Assembly (NCBI GenBank): GCA_902500775.1
Contig: CABVRZ010000045.1
Coordinates: forward strand, 1 to 35,525
Reading direction: 5' to 3'
DNA length: 35,525 bases
Source: an uncultured Nitrospira sp.
GTDB taxonomy: Bacteria; Nitrospirota; Nitrospiria; Nitrospirales; Nitrospiraceae
Part shown: one piece after another, positions 1 to 8,093 of the stretch
Layout: each line of letters begins with the position of its first letter
Numbering within the stretch: position 1 is the first letter of the stretch
Program-made: the position numbers and the translations under genes
Notes under the pieces: generated by a model
The model's input: the letters and a program-made list of their open reading frames with translations, nothing else
Database searches by the model: none
What the model was told of the DNA's origin: nothing

Positions 1-250
1 CAGATTGGAGACTCGATGGCTCTTTTCTGTCACCAGTCGTGAATTATCCGGGCTAAGGATCTACAGGTGCCTTTGGTTCAGGTCTGATTTCTTCTGCTCA
101 TCGTTTGACGCATGCTGAGTCATGGACCTCGTTCATGCAGCCGCCCGTTTTGAGCTACCCACGTATTCTGTGCTACCCTGACGTAAAGCGAGTTGAACGT
201 GGCCGGCGTTCGTTTGCTGAAACCTACTGTACCAAATTAAGGAGGAAGCC

Positions 251-697
251 ATGTCCACTGTTGCGCAGATCATGACAAAGCAGCCGAAATCAGTTGGGCC
301 AAAGGTGTCCATCGCAAGCGCCGCCAAAACGATGCGTCAAGCGCGTGTGGGATCGCTGCTGGTAAAGAAAGGGAAGCAATTGATGGGGATCGTGACAGAT
401 ACCGACATCGTGCGACGAGCTGTGGCAAGTGGCAAGCCGCTCGGCAAGCTGACGGTCGAGAAGATTATGACGACGCCGATCTGTACGATTGAGGGAAATC
501 AGTCAATCGATGAGGCGCAGGACATGATGGCTGATTTGGGTGTGCGCCATCTCGGAGTCACAAAGAACGGCGATATCTCCGGCATCCTTTCTGTGCGCGA
601 CGTGTTGCTGCATTATAAGCGCTCAGCAAAACGAGCCGCGCAGGCCAATATTTCAACGGACACGGCGTACGAAGAACCGAAGATTTCACAGGATTGA
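251..697 (+). CDS. Tandem CBS-domain protein
   Basis: A 148-residue cytosolic protein made of two CBS repeats (about residues 5-60 and 70-125). The signature endings are visible: GIVTDTDIVRRAV in the first repeat and GILSVRDVL in the second. CBS pairs bind adenosine-type ligands and usually sense energy state. A stand-alone pair like this has no catalytic domain, so its partner is unknown. The start is set by a strong Shine-Dalgarno (AAGGAGG) about 6 bases upstream of the ATG. The last 25 or so residues are a polar tail rich in K, A and T. It is a paralogue of the CBS protein at the far end of the window (34964). It is convergent with the moaB gene. Confidence 0.9.
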   Translation: MSTVAQIMTKQPKSVGPKVSIASAAKTMRQARVGSLLVKKGKQLMGIVTDTDIVRRAVASGKPLGKLTVEKIMTTPICTIEGNQSIDEAQDMMADLGVRHLGVTKNGDISGILSVRDVLLHYKRSAKRAAQANISTDTAYEEPKISQD

Positions 698-700
698 CGG

Positions 701-808
701 CCGGTGAAACGTAAAAAGTGAAAGGTGGAAAATGGGGTTGGAGACGGTCGCTTGCATGTGCTCATCGACAGAGCATCAGAAAACCTTTCCCCTTTCACTT
801 CTCACGGT
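701..808. repeat. Long imperfect inverted repeat of the GTGAAAG type between convergent genes
   Basis: AAGTGAAAGG at 716-725 is exactly complementary to CCTTTCACTT at 791-800. The flanks are also similar in inverted sense (CCGGTGAAAC near 701 and CTCACGGTT near 801-809). The arms are about 65 bases apart, so this is a long stem-loop or a pair of inverted short repeats rather than a classical terminator. It lies exactly between the CBS gene (plus) and moaB (minus). Confidence 0.55.
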
Positions 809-814
809 TTAGGC

Positions 815-1327
815 CTATTTCGAGAGTTGCTGAATCAGATGGCCGAGTTCCGGAAGGATGAGCTTTTCCATTGCGAGCCGGACGGCGTGTTCAGAACCGG
901 GGACCGAAAAGAGGACCCGTCCTTTGATGATGCCGGCAGTGGCCCGGGTCATGATAGCGGGTGATCCCACTTCCTGGTAGGTCAGGAGTCGAAAGATCTC
1001 CCCGAATCCGGGAAGTCGCTTTTCCAACATCGCATCGACGGCCTCAAAAGTGGCATCGCGTCGTGAAATACCCGTCCCTCCATTGATGATCAGCGTTTGG
1101 ACGGCTTCATTCGCCGTTGCCCGAGTGATCCATAACTGGATCTCAGCTGGATCGTCTTTGACGAGATGATAGCCGACAACCGTATGGCCCTGGTCTTTAA
1201 GCAGCTTCTGAATCAGCTGGCCACTGCTGTCCGTATCAGCTATCCGAGTATCACTGCAGGTAATGATCATACACCCGATCGCGCGAGGAGCATGGGCCTT
1301 ATGTTCATGAACCGTGGGTGCCGTCAT
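815..1327 (-). CDS. moaB: Molybdenum cofactor biosynthesis protein MoaB/MogA family
   Basis: A 170-residue protein of the MoaB/MogA fold, which binds molybdopterin and, in MogA-type members, adenylylates it before metal insertion. Visible motifs are TCSDTR (residues 23-28), the pterin-binding GGTG (83-86) followed by SRRDATFEA with an acidic residue at 91, and a later TYQEVGSPAIMTRATAG segment typical of the family. Length matches the usual 160-190. Two histidines in the N-terminal tail (8 and 12) precede the domain. It lies 56 bp downstream of the [2Fe-2S] ferredoxin on the same strand, so the two are probably co-transcribed. MoaB and MogA cannot be separated reliably by eye; MoaB is the safer family name. 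Confidence 0.9.
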   Translation of the reverse strand: MTAPTVHEHKAHAPRAIGCMIITCSDTRIADTDSSGQLIQKLLKDQGHTVVGYHLVKDDPAEIQLWITRATANEAVQTLIINGGTGISRRDATFEAVDAMLEKRLPGFGEIFRLLTYQEVGSPAIMTRATAGIIKGRVLFSVPGSEHAVRLAMEKLILPELGHLIQQLSK

Positions 1328-1383
1328 AGGAGATCCATTTACAACAATAGGTATACCGGTTCAACCAGCGATTCTGATGACAT

Positions 1384-1710
1384 CTATTTCCACACCGCAT
1401 CGGGGTTGAGCTTCGCAGCGGGCGTACCCTGTGCCACGTGTTCATCGAGAATCGTTGCCACATCTGCCTCTGTGACCTTGGAATACCAAGTGTTATCCGG
1501 ATAGACGACGACCGTTGGCCCCTGTTCGCACGGGCCGAGACAACCGGTTGCACTCACCAAGACCTGTCCTGGAGGAACGGAGCGCTGCATCAATCCCATA
1601 TTAAACGCCATGAGCAACTGGGCCGCTCCGGCTGACCCACATGAGGGCTTGGGATGGCCTGGAGGGCGAGAATTGGTGCAAACAAGAATATGATATTTTG
1701 GTTTTGGCAT
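1384..1710 (-). CDS. Thioredoxin-like (2Fe-2S) ferredoxin
   Basis: A 108-residue small ferredoxin with four cysteines at 11, 24, 57 and 61, in the C-x12-C ... GCLGPC pattern of the thioredoxin-fold [2Fe-2S] ferredoxins (related to the NuoE C-terminal domain). It should carry single electrons in the cytosol; the partner is unknown. The start is the ATG at 1710, chosen because AAGGAG lies 3-8 bases upstream and residue 1 begins MPKPKYHILVC. An upstream in-frame start at 1749 would add a meaningless 13-residue leader. The gene precedes moaB on the same strand with a 56-bp gap. Confidence 0.88.
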   Translation of the reverse strand: MPKPKYHILVCTNSRPPGHPKPSCGSAGAAQLLMAFNMGLMQRSVPPGQVLVSATGCLGPCEQGPTVVVYPDNTWYSKVTEADVATILDEHVAQGTPAAKLNPDAVWK

Positions 1711-1826
1711 AATCTCCTTAATATATATTGAGCCGCACGGTGTGAGCAAGCAACCGTTGGCTCACCGATACCCTCGCGCGCTGGCTAATAACGGAACACG
1801 GTGAACTGTGAGGTCTGTAGTACCTA

Positions 1827-2270
1827 CTACCTCGGCCTATATGATTCCCATTGCTGAATGACATTCTCTGGAAATTTCCACTGCTTGAGTCCTTTGAGTA
1901 CCCAGTCGAGGTAGTGATCTTTTGGCTTAAATTTCCCGATTGGGTTGGCGGCATAGGTAGTCACCAGTTCTTTTTCACCTGCTTCAGTTGAGACCGTCAC
2001 CTGCAGATGGCGGTAAGCCCCCTGTGGTACATCCTGCTCAAACTGATCCATACTGTGGACATCTTCATCCGTCAACTCAAACACTCCACCCCAGGCTTGT
2101 TCACCCTGCGACGGTACGATGCTGGCGAGTCCACATCGCCATTGTGACGACCATCGACAGAACCTGACAGTATGATCCGACAGCGTGGCACGGTACAGAA
2201 AACGATGTTCTGGAGCCCGCCGTTGAAGTTGGGACGGATTGAGGAGGTCACCGTACAGAAAGAACTTCAT
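1827..2270 (-). CDS. Gamma-glutamylcyclotransferase-like (AIG2/GGCT fold) protein
   Basis: A 147-residue protein of the GGCT/AIG2 fold. FLYGDLL at residues 4-10 is the substrate-loop YG motif. The acidic segment MDQFEQDVPQGAY, with E78, aligns with the catalytic glutamate region that precedes an aromatic residue in this family. Such enzymes release 5-oxoproline from gamma-glutamyl peptides or amines, but the substrate cannot be read from sequence. The ATG at 2270 has no strong Shine-Dalgarno. It is upstream of, and on the same strand as, the ferredoxin-moaB pair, separated by about 116 bp. Confidence 0.8.
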   Translation of the reverse strand: MKFFLYGDLLNPSQLQRRAPEHRFLYRATLSDHTVRFCRWSSQWRCGLASIVPSQGEQAWGGVFELTDEDVHSMDQFEQDVPQGAYRHLQVTVSTEAGEKELVTTYAANPIGKFKPKDHYLDWVLKGLKQWKFPENVIQQWESYRPR

Positions 2271-2406
2271 ACCCTCGACTCATGCGCACTCAAATCATAA
2301 TGAAAGCCAACCCTACTTGTAGCACATCGGCTTTTCATCAGACAAGCAGTCGACACGTTCCTCCGTCCTCTCGCTGGATTGACAGGGCCTTCCACATCTA
2401 CCTAAG

Positions 2407-2943
2407 ATGCAGGACAGGGCTCACTACGCATCGAAGGATTGTCCAACACTGAATCCCACACACATGACTGGCAGCGAGACCTCTGTACGATCGTTCGGCA
2501 CCCGCCGCGTCATCCATTATGCCGTCGTCGCCCTGTTACTCCTTGGCGGACTATATTATGCGTGGACGACATTACCCTCGACGACTCCATCGAGAACACC
2601 GCGAGAGGCCGAGGCGTTGGCTCTCGTGCAGCACCATCCGGCCATTGGGTTTCCCTCGATTTTAGATGCCATGACCGAGCATGTTCGCACGATGAAGACG
2701 CGCGGGCAGGGCGTGCGGCTTGGCGAGTGGCGCGTGAAACAGGTTGAGGGGCAGATCTACGAAATTCGTGTTCAGCTCCGCGATCAGAGCGTGCGCGGCC
2801 CATGGTTTGAGCGGGAATTTATTTGGCATGCCCACCTCGATTTGAAAAAGGTGAATGCGGCCTCTTTGCCGGCTGATGGCGTCACACCAAAACCACCCGA
2901 TTCTGACCCACAGTCGAGTCCACCCTTCCCTCCTTCATCATAG
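2407..2943 (+). CDS. Small membrane-anchored hypothetical protein
   Basis: Not recognised as a known family. From the ATG at 2407 it has 178 residues; an in-frame ATG at 2464 would give 159 and starts closer to the membrane segment. Neither start has a convincing ribosome binding site. After a basic stretch (RSFGTRRVIHY) comes one transmembrane helix (about residues 37-54, VVALLLLGGLYYAW), then a compact extracytoplasmic or cytosolic domain of about 100 residues with FEREFIWHAHLDL near its end. The tail is rich in proline and serine. It is an isolated gene between a minus-strand gene upstream and the convergent FTR1 gene downstream. Confidence 0.7.
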   Translation: MQDRAHYASKDCPTLNPTHMTGSETSVRSFGTRRVIHYAVVALLLLGGLYYAWTTLPSTTPSRTPREAEALALVQHHPAIGFPSILDAMTEHVRTMKTRGQGVRLGEWRVKQVEGQIYEIRVQLRDQSVRGPWFEREFIWHAHLDLKKVNAASLPADGVTPKPPDSDPQSSPPFPPSS

Positions 2944-3122
2944 CCAGCAGTCAGATTGCGAGCCGATTGAGGTACGTCTGAATCACGGCATCCAGGAAAG
3001 GAATGATTACCTCACTTGGTGCTACGAAATATTCGATGCGGCGGCAAAAAGCATGTACGTGGAAGGAGTGTCCGTAGCCTTCAATCTGGCCAAGATGAGC
3101 GCTACTGCAGTGTCTGTACGGA

Positions 3123-5054
3123 TTACTCAGTCTTTTCTCGGTTTGCCCAGATCCCGCCGGCAATCAAGGCTAATGTCAGCACCTGGGGAACAAGACTCTG
3201 CAGCGTTGGGTGGATCCCCAAGAACGGCAGTGAGAAGAATCGAACATTCGTCACGTCCAACACACCAGCCGCTTGGAGCGCTGCGATGCCGTTCCCGACA
3301 AAAATAACAGCCATCACGGCCATCAGGCTTGAGGCGACGGCGAAGAACGGGCCGATCGGCAGACGCACGCTGTAACGAAGAATCATCCCGCCAATCAGCA
3401 CCAACAGCACCGCGGCTGTGGCAATACCCCACACCACCGCACGATGTCCGACTGCCCCGGCCTGGGACCATAACGTCTCATAGAACAGAATCACCTCGAA
3501 TAATTCACGGTACACGACGAGAAACGAGAGACCAGCCATCGTCCAGAGCGTACGTGTAGCCAGCGCGCTGTTGAGCTGTTCACGGACATAGCGGTGCCAG
3601 GCTTGCGCATTCGAGCGGCTGTGCAGCCACCACCCCACGTAGAGCAGCATGGCCGCGGCCAACAAGGCGGTGAGACCCTCCGTGAGCTCACGGTTCGCAC
3701 CGGAAATGTTGAGCATGTAGCGAGCGAGGCTCCAGGTCACGGCGCCCAACGCGATGGCTCCGATCCAACCGAGATGGATATAGGGGAGTGCGTCACGTCG
3801 ACCGGTCCTCACAACGTAGGCCACGATAGTCGAAATAATCAAAATCGACTCCAGCCCTTCGCGGAGTAAGATCAAGAGTGAACTCGCAAATGCCGTATTC
3901 GGGGAAAGATTGCTGTCGGAGAGCTTGTCCGCCGCGCGAGCGAGTAAAGTTTTGATGTTCGCCGCCTGCGTAGCAATCGTATCGGAAGTCTTCCCGTCAG
4001 AGATGGCCGTGCGAAGGGCCATCATCTCGCGCTCTATTTCCGTGCGTAGTGGCGCATCCACATTGTTCAGCGCCGATTCAATCAGTTCAAATCCTTCTAG
4101 ATAGGCGGCAATGGCAAGGCGTCGAGCACTTTCCTGGTTGCCACTGGCGTACGCTTGCGTCATCTCGTCGATCTTCGTGCGTGAAAAAGTCAAGGGTTCT
4201 TGCGCAGCAGTCAGGAGCGCATATGGTTGCTGCGTGAGATAGGCACGTACGGCATCAAGAGGCGAACCAGCGGGAGCTTGTTGAACAGGTGATTTGGTTA
4301 CGAATGTACGCAAATTCTGGAACTCTGCATTGCCTTGCCCTTGCCGCCACAAAGTCTCGCCCTGTCTCACCGCCGTAGGGTCGGCGTGCAGGCCGGCAGT
4401 AAAGAATGCTAACGCCCAGCGGTCGGCTTCAGACAGTTCGCGGAAGGCGCGCATGGGAGTGCCCCGTACGCCAAGTGTGACCGTGTTGTATAAACCATAG
4501 AGGCTGCGCTGGCGCATACGGACTTCATCATGAAAGTTGCGCGGAGGTGGCTCCATCCCCCTGGCAAGTGGCCCATCACCCGTTCCCTGTGTCCCATGAC
4601 AAGCGGCGCAGTGCTGCGCAAACAACACCTCACCGTGTCGAAGATCTGGAGCCTGGCGTGGGGCGACACTCAGTTTCCATGTTTGGATGACATGGCCCAA
4701 TAACTGCTCAGTGAGTGTGGAAATCTCGTTGCCAGAGGCCTTCGCCTCGATGCGGGCCAGGAGTTCACGTGCCTGTTGCACTAATGCCTCTTGCTCAGGA
4801 ACAGCGGGGAGCTGGCTAAGCAGTGTGAGCGCCTGGGTAGCAAAGTCGCGCTGTTCAGCGTACTCCTCTTGTTTCATGACCTGACCGTTTTGAACGGATT
4901 CCGGGTAGTCGACGCTGATATAGTCGAGCATGTGAACGATGGTTTGTGCCTTGTCGTCGTTCGTTGCCTCCGCTCGCGCAGCATCTTGGGGACTCACGAC
5001 TACAAGCAAGATGGTTAGCCACCACTGGAATGCATTGAATAGGAAGAATCGCAT
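3123..5054 (-). CDS. FTR1-family iron permease with N-terminal cytochrome c domain
   Basis: A 643-residue iron transporter. The chosen ATG at 5054 begins with a hydrophobic signal (MRFFLFNAF then LTILLVVV, ending near AARA), so the N-terminal half is extracytoplasmic. A single c-type heme site CAACH lies at residues 149-153, with Met-containing GTPMRAF about 50 residues later as a possible axial ligand. The C-terminal part has about seven membrane helices and the two FTR1 signatures, REGLE (398-402) and RELFE (516-520), whose acidic residues bind Fe(III). By family knowledge FTR1 needs ferrous iron oxidised at the membrane; here the cytochrome domain could take that electron (inference). An in-frame GTG at 5117 is possible but would bury the signal peptide. 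Monocistronic. Confidence 0.9.
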   Translation of the reverse strand: MRFFLFNAFQWWLTILLVVVSPQDAARAEATNDDKAQTIVHMLDYISVDYPESVQNGQVMKQEEYAEQRDFATQALTLLSQLPAVPEQEALVQQARELLARIEAKASGNEISTLTEQLLGHVIQTWKLSVAPRQAPDLRHGEVLFAQHCAACHGTQGTGDGPLARGMEPPPRNFHDEVRMRQRSLYGLYNTVTLGVRGTPMRAFRELSEADRWALAFFTAGLHADPTAVRQGETLWRQGQGNAEFQNLRTFVTKSPVQQAPAGSPLDAVRAYLTQQPYALLTAAQEPLTFSRTKIDEMTQAYASGNQESARRLAIAAYLEGFELIESALNNVDAPLRTEIEREMMALRTAISDGKTSDTIATQAANIKTLLARAADKLSDSNLSPNTAFASSLLILLREGLESILIISTIVAYVVRTGRRDALPYIHLGWIGAIALGAVTWSLARYMLNISGANRELTEGLTALLAAAMLLYVGWWLHSRSNAQAWHRYVREQLNSALATRTLWTMAGLSFLVVYRELFEVILFYETLWSQAGAVGHRAVVWGIATAAVLLVLIGGMILRYSVRLPIGPFFAVASSLMAVMAVIFVGNGIAALQAAGVLDVTNVRFFSLPFLGIHPTLQSLVPQVLTLALIAGGIWANREKTE

Positions 5055-5444
5055 TGGCTGTATCACAACTGGGTCCTCGATGGGCTCGGACTCCGAACCT
5101 TCCCGGGCTGTCTGCACCCATTGGATTGGTTTGGATAAATGTCGTCGGTGTTGATCAGCAGTGTGAGTGTCGCTGAGGTGACGATTTATGTCCGTTCATT
5201 ATCAATGGCGCCACAGTCTACTGGCCAGCAAAGCACCTGCAGAATGGCACTCTACAGCCTAAAATAAAATTGTCTGTTTCCGCAAGAGCGTGCACACAGG
5301 TGTTTTCTGTTTGTCGGGACGGTGTGGTTGCTCGATTGACTCCACGTTTCTCCGCGGCTCAAGCATGGATCTGAGTCGAATGAACAGGCCTGAATAGGGA
5401 GGGTCGCAGGATCTCGCCGAACAGGGACTCGTCATCCTAACCAC
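5055..5444. other. Non-coding stretch upstream of the FTR1 gene
   Basis: About 390 bases between the FTR1 gene start and the end of the Rieske gene, both on the minus strand. I see no convincing gene. It must hold the FTR1 promoter. A GATAATGA-like half-site (complement of 5196-5203) resembles half of a Fur box but has no matching second half. Confidence 0.4.
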
Positions 5445-5777
5445 TCAATTCGGTGGTAACTGCAATTCCGCTGGAAGCCTGATCCTGACTTGACCGTCCA
5501 CGATGTGCACGTCACATCGAGCCACCTGGAAGTTCGAGTTGCCGACGCGCTCGCCCGACACGACATTGAATTTCCAGCCGTGCCAGGGACACTCCACATC
5601 AGTGCCGCAGAGTCTTCCTTCACCCAGTGGGCCACCGGCATGTGGACAGGCATTATCGATCGCATAGAAGGTTCCATCCACGTTAAACAGGGCGACCCAG
5701 ACCCCCTCAATTTCCACAGTTCGTCCCGTGCCGGGAGGGATCTCTGAAACGGACGCCACGGTAATGTATTCACCCAT
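5445..5777 (-). CDS. Rieske (2Fe-2S) ferredoxin-like protein
   Basis: A 110-residue soluble Rieske protein. Both cluster loops are intact: CPHAGG with ligands C44 and H46, and CPWHGW with ligands C63 and H66. It has no transmembrane anchor and no twin-arginine signal, so it resembles the cytosolic ferredoxins of dioxygenase systems and the NirD small subunit rather than the bc1-type subunit. The partner oxidoreductase is not in the neighbourhood. The start ATG at 5777 has GGAGG about 10 bases upstream. It is divergent from the HNH gene, with 158 bp between the starts. Confidence 0.9.
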   Translation of the reverse strand: MGEYITVASVSEIPPGTGRTVEIEGVWVALFNVDGTFYAIDNACPHAGGPLGEGRLCGTDVECPWHGWKFNVVSGERVGNSNFQVARCDVHIVDGQVRIRLPAELQLPPN

Positions 5778-5935
5778 GAGAAATGCGCCTCCGTGCGTAT
5801 CCGGGACGCCGTAAGAGGGGCGTCCTTACTTGATTTCAGCACAACCTTATGGCATAGAAACAGCAGTGATGTAGCTGGGCCCATCGGACGAGCGTATCCC
5901 ACCTTCGGGAGCTCGAGTAAGGATGAGGTTGCTGC

Positions 5936-6481
5936 ATGGAAATGACCCTCCTGTTGAATTCCACGTTCGAACCCTTACGGGTTGTACATTGGCAAAAAGC
6001 GATTGCGCTTCTCTGGCAAGGGAAAGTCGAAGTCTTGGAGGTGTACGATCGTGAAATCCACGGCATTTCTCTGTCGATCAAACTCCCCTCGGTCATGCGG
6101 CTCTTAAAACTGGTGCGATTGAAGGACAGCCATCGCGCCGTCAAGTTTTCGCGCATCAATATCTTTACTCGAGACGGATACTGTTGCCAGTACTGCCACC
6201 ATAAATTTCGCACGGAAGAGTTGACGTTCGATCATGTCGTCCCCATTGCCAAAGGTGGGAAAAAAACCTGGGAAAATATCGTGACAGCCTGCTGGCGCTG
6301 CAATAATCGGAAAAGCGGACGCACGCCTGAAGAAGCAGGAATGAAGTTAAAAAAGAAACCGGTGAAGCCTCGGTGGAATCCCGTCATTACGATCACGATC
6401 GGCATCAGAAATACACCGGAAAGTTGGCGTGACTATCTGTATTGGAACCTGGAATTGGATATAGATCCAGCTGGGACGTAG
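5936..6481 (+). CDS. HNH endonuclease family protein
   Basis: A 181-residue protein with a central HNH nuclease domain (about residues 75-130). A zinc-type knuckle CQYC (84-87) pairs with CWRC (119-122); the metal-binding LTFDH ends in the catalytic H100; an asparagine follows in TWEN (114). The N-terminal 60 residues (LLLNSTFEPLRVVHWQKAI) are the conserved extension of this widespread chromosomal HNH group, which sits outside restriction systems. Its biological role is not established. AAGGA lies upstream of the ATG. Not clearly in an operon. Confidence 0.88.
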   Translation: MEMTLLLNSTFEPLRVVHWQKAIALLWQGKVEVLEVYDREIHGISLSIKLPSVMRLLKLVRLKDSHRAVKFSRINIFTRDGYCCQYCHHKFRTEELTFDHVVPIAKGGKKTWENIVTACWRCNNRKSGRTPEEAGMKLKKKPVKPRWNPVITITIGIRNTPESWRDYLYWNLELDIDPAGT

Positions 6482-6704
6482 CGCCTCTCTCTCATAAAAG
6501 AACGAGCCGACCACGCGTGTCGCAAGCGTGATTCCCTGACTGGCCTTACCATCTCCGCATCGTCATTCGCGCATCACACCGATATCCGCTGCATTATAGC
6601 CGTGGCTCCCGCAAAAGTGGAGCTGATGTCTGTGAATTCCCTCTTGCATGCGACCCATCTCTTCTCGGATACTAGCTCTTTCAAATCTCATGGGAGTCGA
6701 ATTG

Positions 6705-7373
6705 ATGGCTGCCAATCCTGGTTTTCCCTTGGTGTTGGATGTCAAGAACTGGCCGGTGCTGGTGATCGGCGGTGACGAGGAGGCATCGGAAAAATCCGAA
6801 CGTCTGCTGGAGTCTGGTGCACGGGTTACGGTGCTCAGCCCGACACTCAACGAACCCCTTCGCCAGCTAGCCGCATCCGGGAAAATTATCCATCGAGGAC
6901 GTCATTTCCGTGAGACAGACCTTGAGCATATCATCCTGATCCTGAACACCATCCGAGGTGACCAGGAATTTTCCAGGATGCTCTTTGCAAAAGCCAGGGA
7001 GAAGCGCGTGTTACTCTGGTCAGTCGACTATCCGGAAGCCAGCAGTGTCACGATGCCGGCGGTGGTCGCAGCAGGGCATGTCCGTGTGGCCATTAGCTCA
7101 AGCGGCGTAGCCCCGGCCCTCTCTGGATTTATGAAAGAGGATTTGGAACGGATCCTTGATGCAGAATTTATTGAATTCGTCGAGTGGCTGGGACAGCTAC
7201 GGGAACAGGCGAAAGCAAATGAGCCGGATGCTGAGAAACGCCGTGCCCTGCTTCGCGAAGCCTTAGACGGCTTTCGGTTTCTGGGTAAAGTACGTTACCC
7301 CACGGTATGGTTAGCGCACCAGGCAGAACCCCAGGCACATACGTCAGCTGACACAACCGTGGAACCACAATAA
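6705..7373 (+). CDS. Precorrin-2 dehydrogenase / siroheme synthase N-terminal-like protein
   Basis: A 222-residue protein homologous to the NAD-binding part of CysG/Met8p/SirC, which oxidises precorrin-2 to sirohydrochlorin and, in bifunctional members, inserts iron. The order is a Rossmann beta-alpha-beta (VLVIGGDEEASEKSERLLESG), then SSSGVAPALSGFMKEDLE, the conserved substrate-site helix, and a helical tail. Odd points: the usual ATDD-type catalytic aspartate segment reads LNTIRGDQEF here, and the following region reads VDYPEASSVTMPA. The start at 6705 is preferred because GGGAG sits 8 bases upstream; starts at 6648 and 6690 are possible. The precorrin-2 would come from the CobA domain at 33341. 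It is followed 9 bp later by the thiamine-binding protein gene. Confidence 0.8.
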   Translation: MAANPGFPLVLDVKNWPVLVIGGDEEASEKSERLLESGARVTVLSPTLNEPLRQLAASGKIIHRGRHFRETDLEHIILILNTIRGDQEFSRMLFAKAREKRVLLWSVDYPEASSVTMPAVVAAGHVRVAISSSGVAPALSGFMKEDLERILDAEFIEFVEWLGQLREQAKANEPDAEKRRALLREALDGFRFLGKVRYPTVWLAHQAEPQAHTSADTTVEPQ

Positions 7374-7382
7374 GGAGTTGCG

Positions 7383-7691
7383 ATGGTCTTGCTGGAATTC
7401 AGTATGTCACCGTTAGGGAAGGGTGAAAGTGTCGGGAACTATGTGGCCCGTTCTCTGGACATCATTGATAAGAGCGGAGTCGCCTATCGCCTCAATCCGA
7501 TGGGGACGGTCCTAGAGGGAGAGTGGGAACAGGTCTTCGCGGTGGTCCAACAGTGCTATAAACGGATGAAGAAAGATTGCAACCGCATCTCGTGCACGAT
7601 CAAAGTTGACTACCGAAAGGGGCATTCCGGTCGTCTCCAGAGCAAAGTCGCCAGTGTCGAGAAGAAACTGAAGCGCTCAGTCAGACAGTAG
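7383..7691 (+). CDS. MTH1187-family thiamine-binding protein
   Basis: A 102-residue protein matching the MTH1187/YkoF-type small ferredoxin-fold family. The N-terminus has MSPLGKGESVGNYVARSLD and the middle has YRLNPMGTVLEGEW, the two conserved stretches of the family. Members bind thiamine-like ligands and are probably cytosolic. It has a strong Shine-Dalgarno (AAGGAG) overlapping the stop of the previous gene, so it is co-transcribed with the precorrin-2 dehydrogenase-like gene. The functional link between the two is unclear. Confidence 0.85.
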   Translation: MVLLEFSMSPLGKGESVGNYVARSLDIIDKSGVAYRLNPMGTVLEGEWEQVFAVVQQCYKRMKKDCNRISCTIKVDYRKGHSGRLQSKVASVEKKLKRSVRQ

Positions 7692-8093
7692 ACGATACGC
7701 CCCCACTATCCCGAGCACGAGCGGTGTTGCGTATCATGTGTCCGTGCCATTTGTTCAGAGGCTCATCTCCCAGATGTATCCCATCTTTTGACTGGTTGTA
7801 CCCCACGGACGCAAGGGGAAAGTCCTTCGTATTGCAAAGCGTAGGGGGCGTCGCTATACTCGCCCGTCCATACGTGCTATTCCGGTGGGGGAACTGTACT
7901 GGTACCGAAACCTGTGCTTGCTCGTCCGAGCACACAGTGAAGAATCAATGTTGGTGAGTTCATCAACATCGGTTTGGGAATAAAGGTCTGTCACCTGGGT
8001 CTGTTCATCGAAACACAACCATATTCACGTGCCGCTCAATAGGGCGAGTACACAGCTTGATGACCGGGTCACTGTCTTGTGAGAGACTGCGCA
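7692..8093. other. Non-coding leader region before the hybrid kinase
   Basis: About 400 bases with no credible gene. The only clear element is a sigma70-like promoter (7832-7860). The predicted transcript would have a 5' leader of roughly 225 bases. I saw no riboswitch class I could name. Confidence 0.4.
7832..7860 (+). promoter_or_regulatory. Candidate sigma70 promoter for the kinase-fadL pair
   Basis: TTGCAA (7832-7837), a 17-base spacer, then TATACT (7855-7860). The -10 matches the consensus at 5 of 6 positions and the -35 at 4 of 6. It points into the kinase gene. Confidence 0.45.

Noticed and set aside
1811-1834. GTAGTA-CC-TACTAC palindrome at the stop of the GGCT-like gene
   Set aside because: A 2-base loop and no T run; likely chance or coding constraint.
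5055-5117. GTG start at 5117 for the FTR1 protein
   Set aside because: It would put 21 charged residues before the signal peptide that begins at ATG 5054.
5192-5210. Fur-box-like half-site upstream of the FTR1 gene
   Set aside because: Only GATAATGA on one half matches; the second half lacks symmetry and the distance from the start is about 140 bases.
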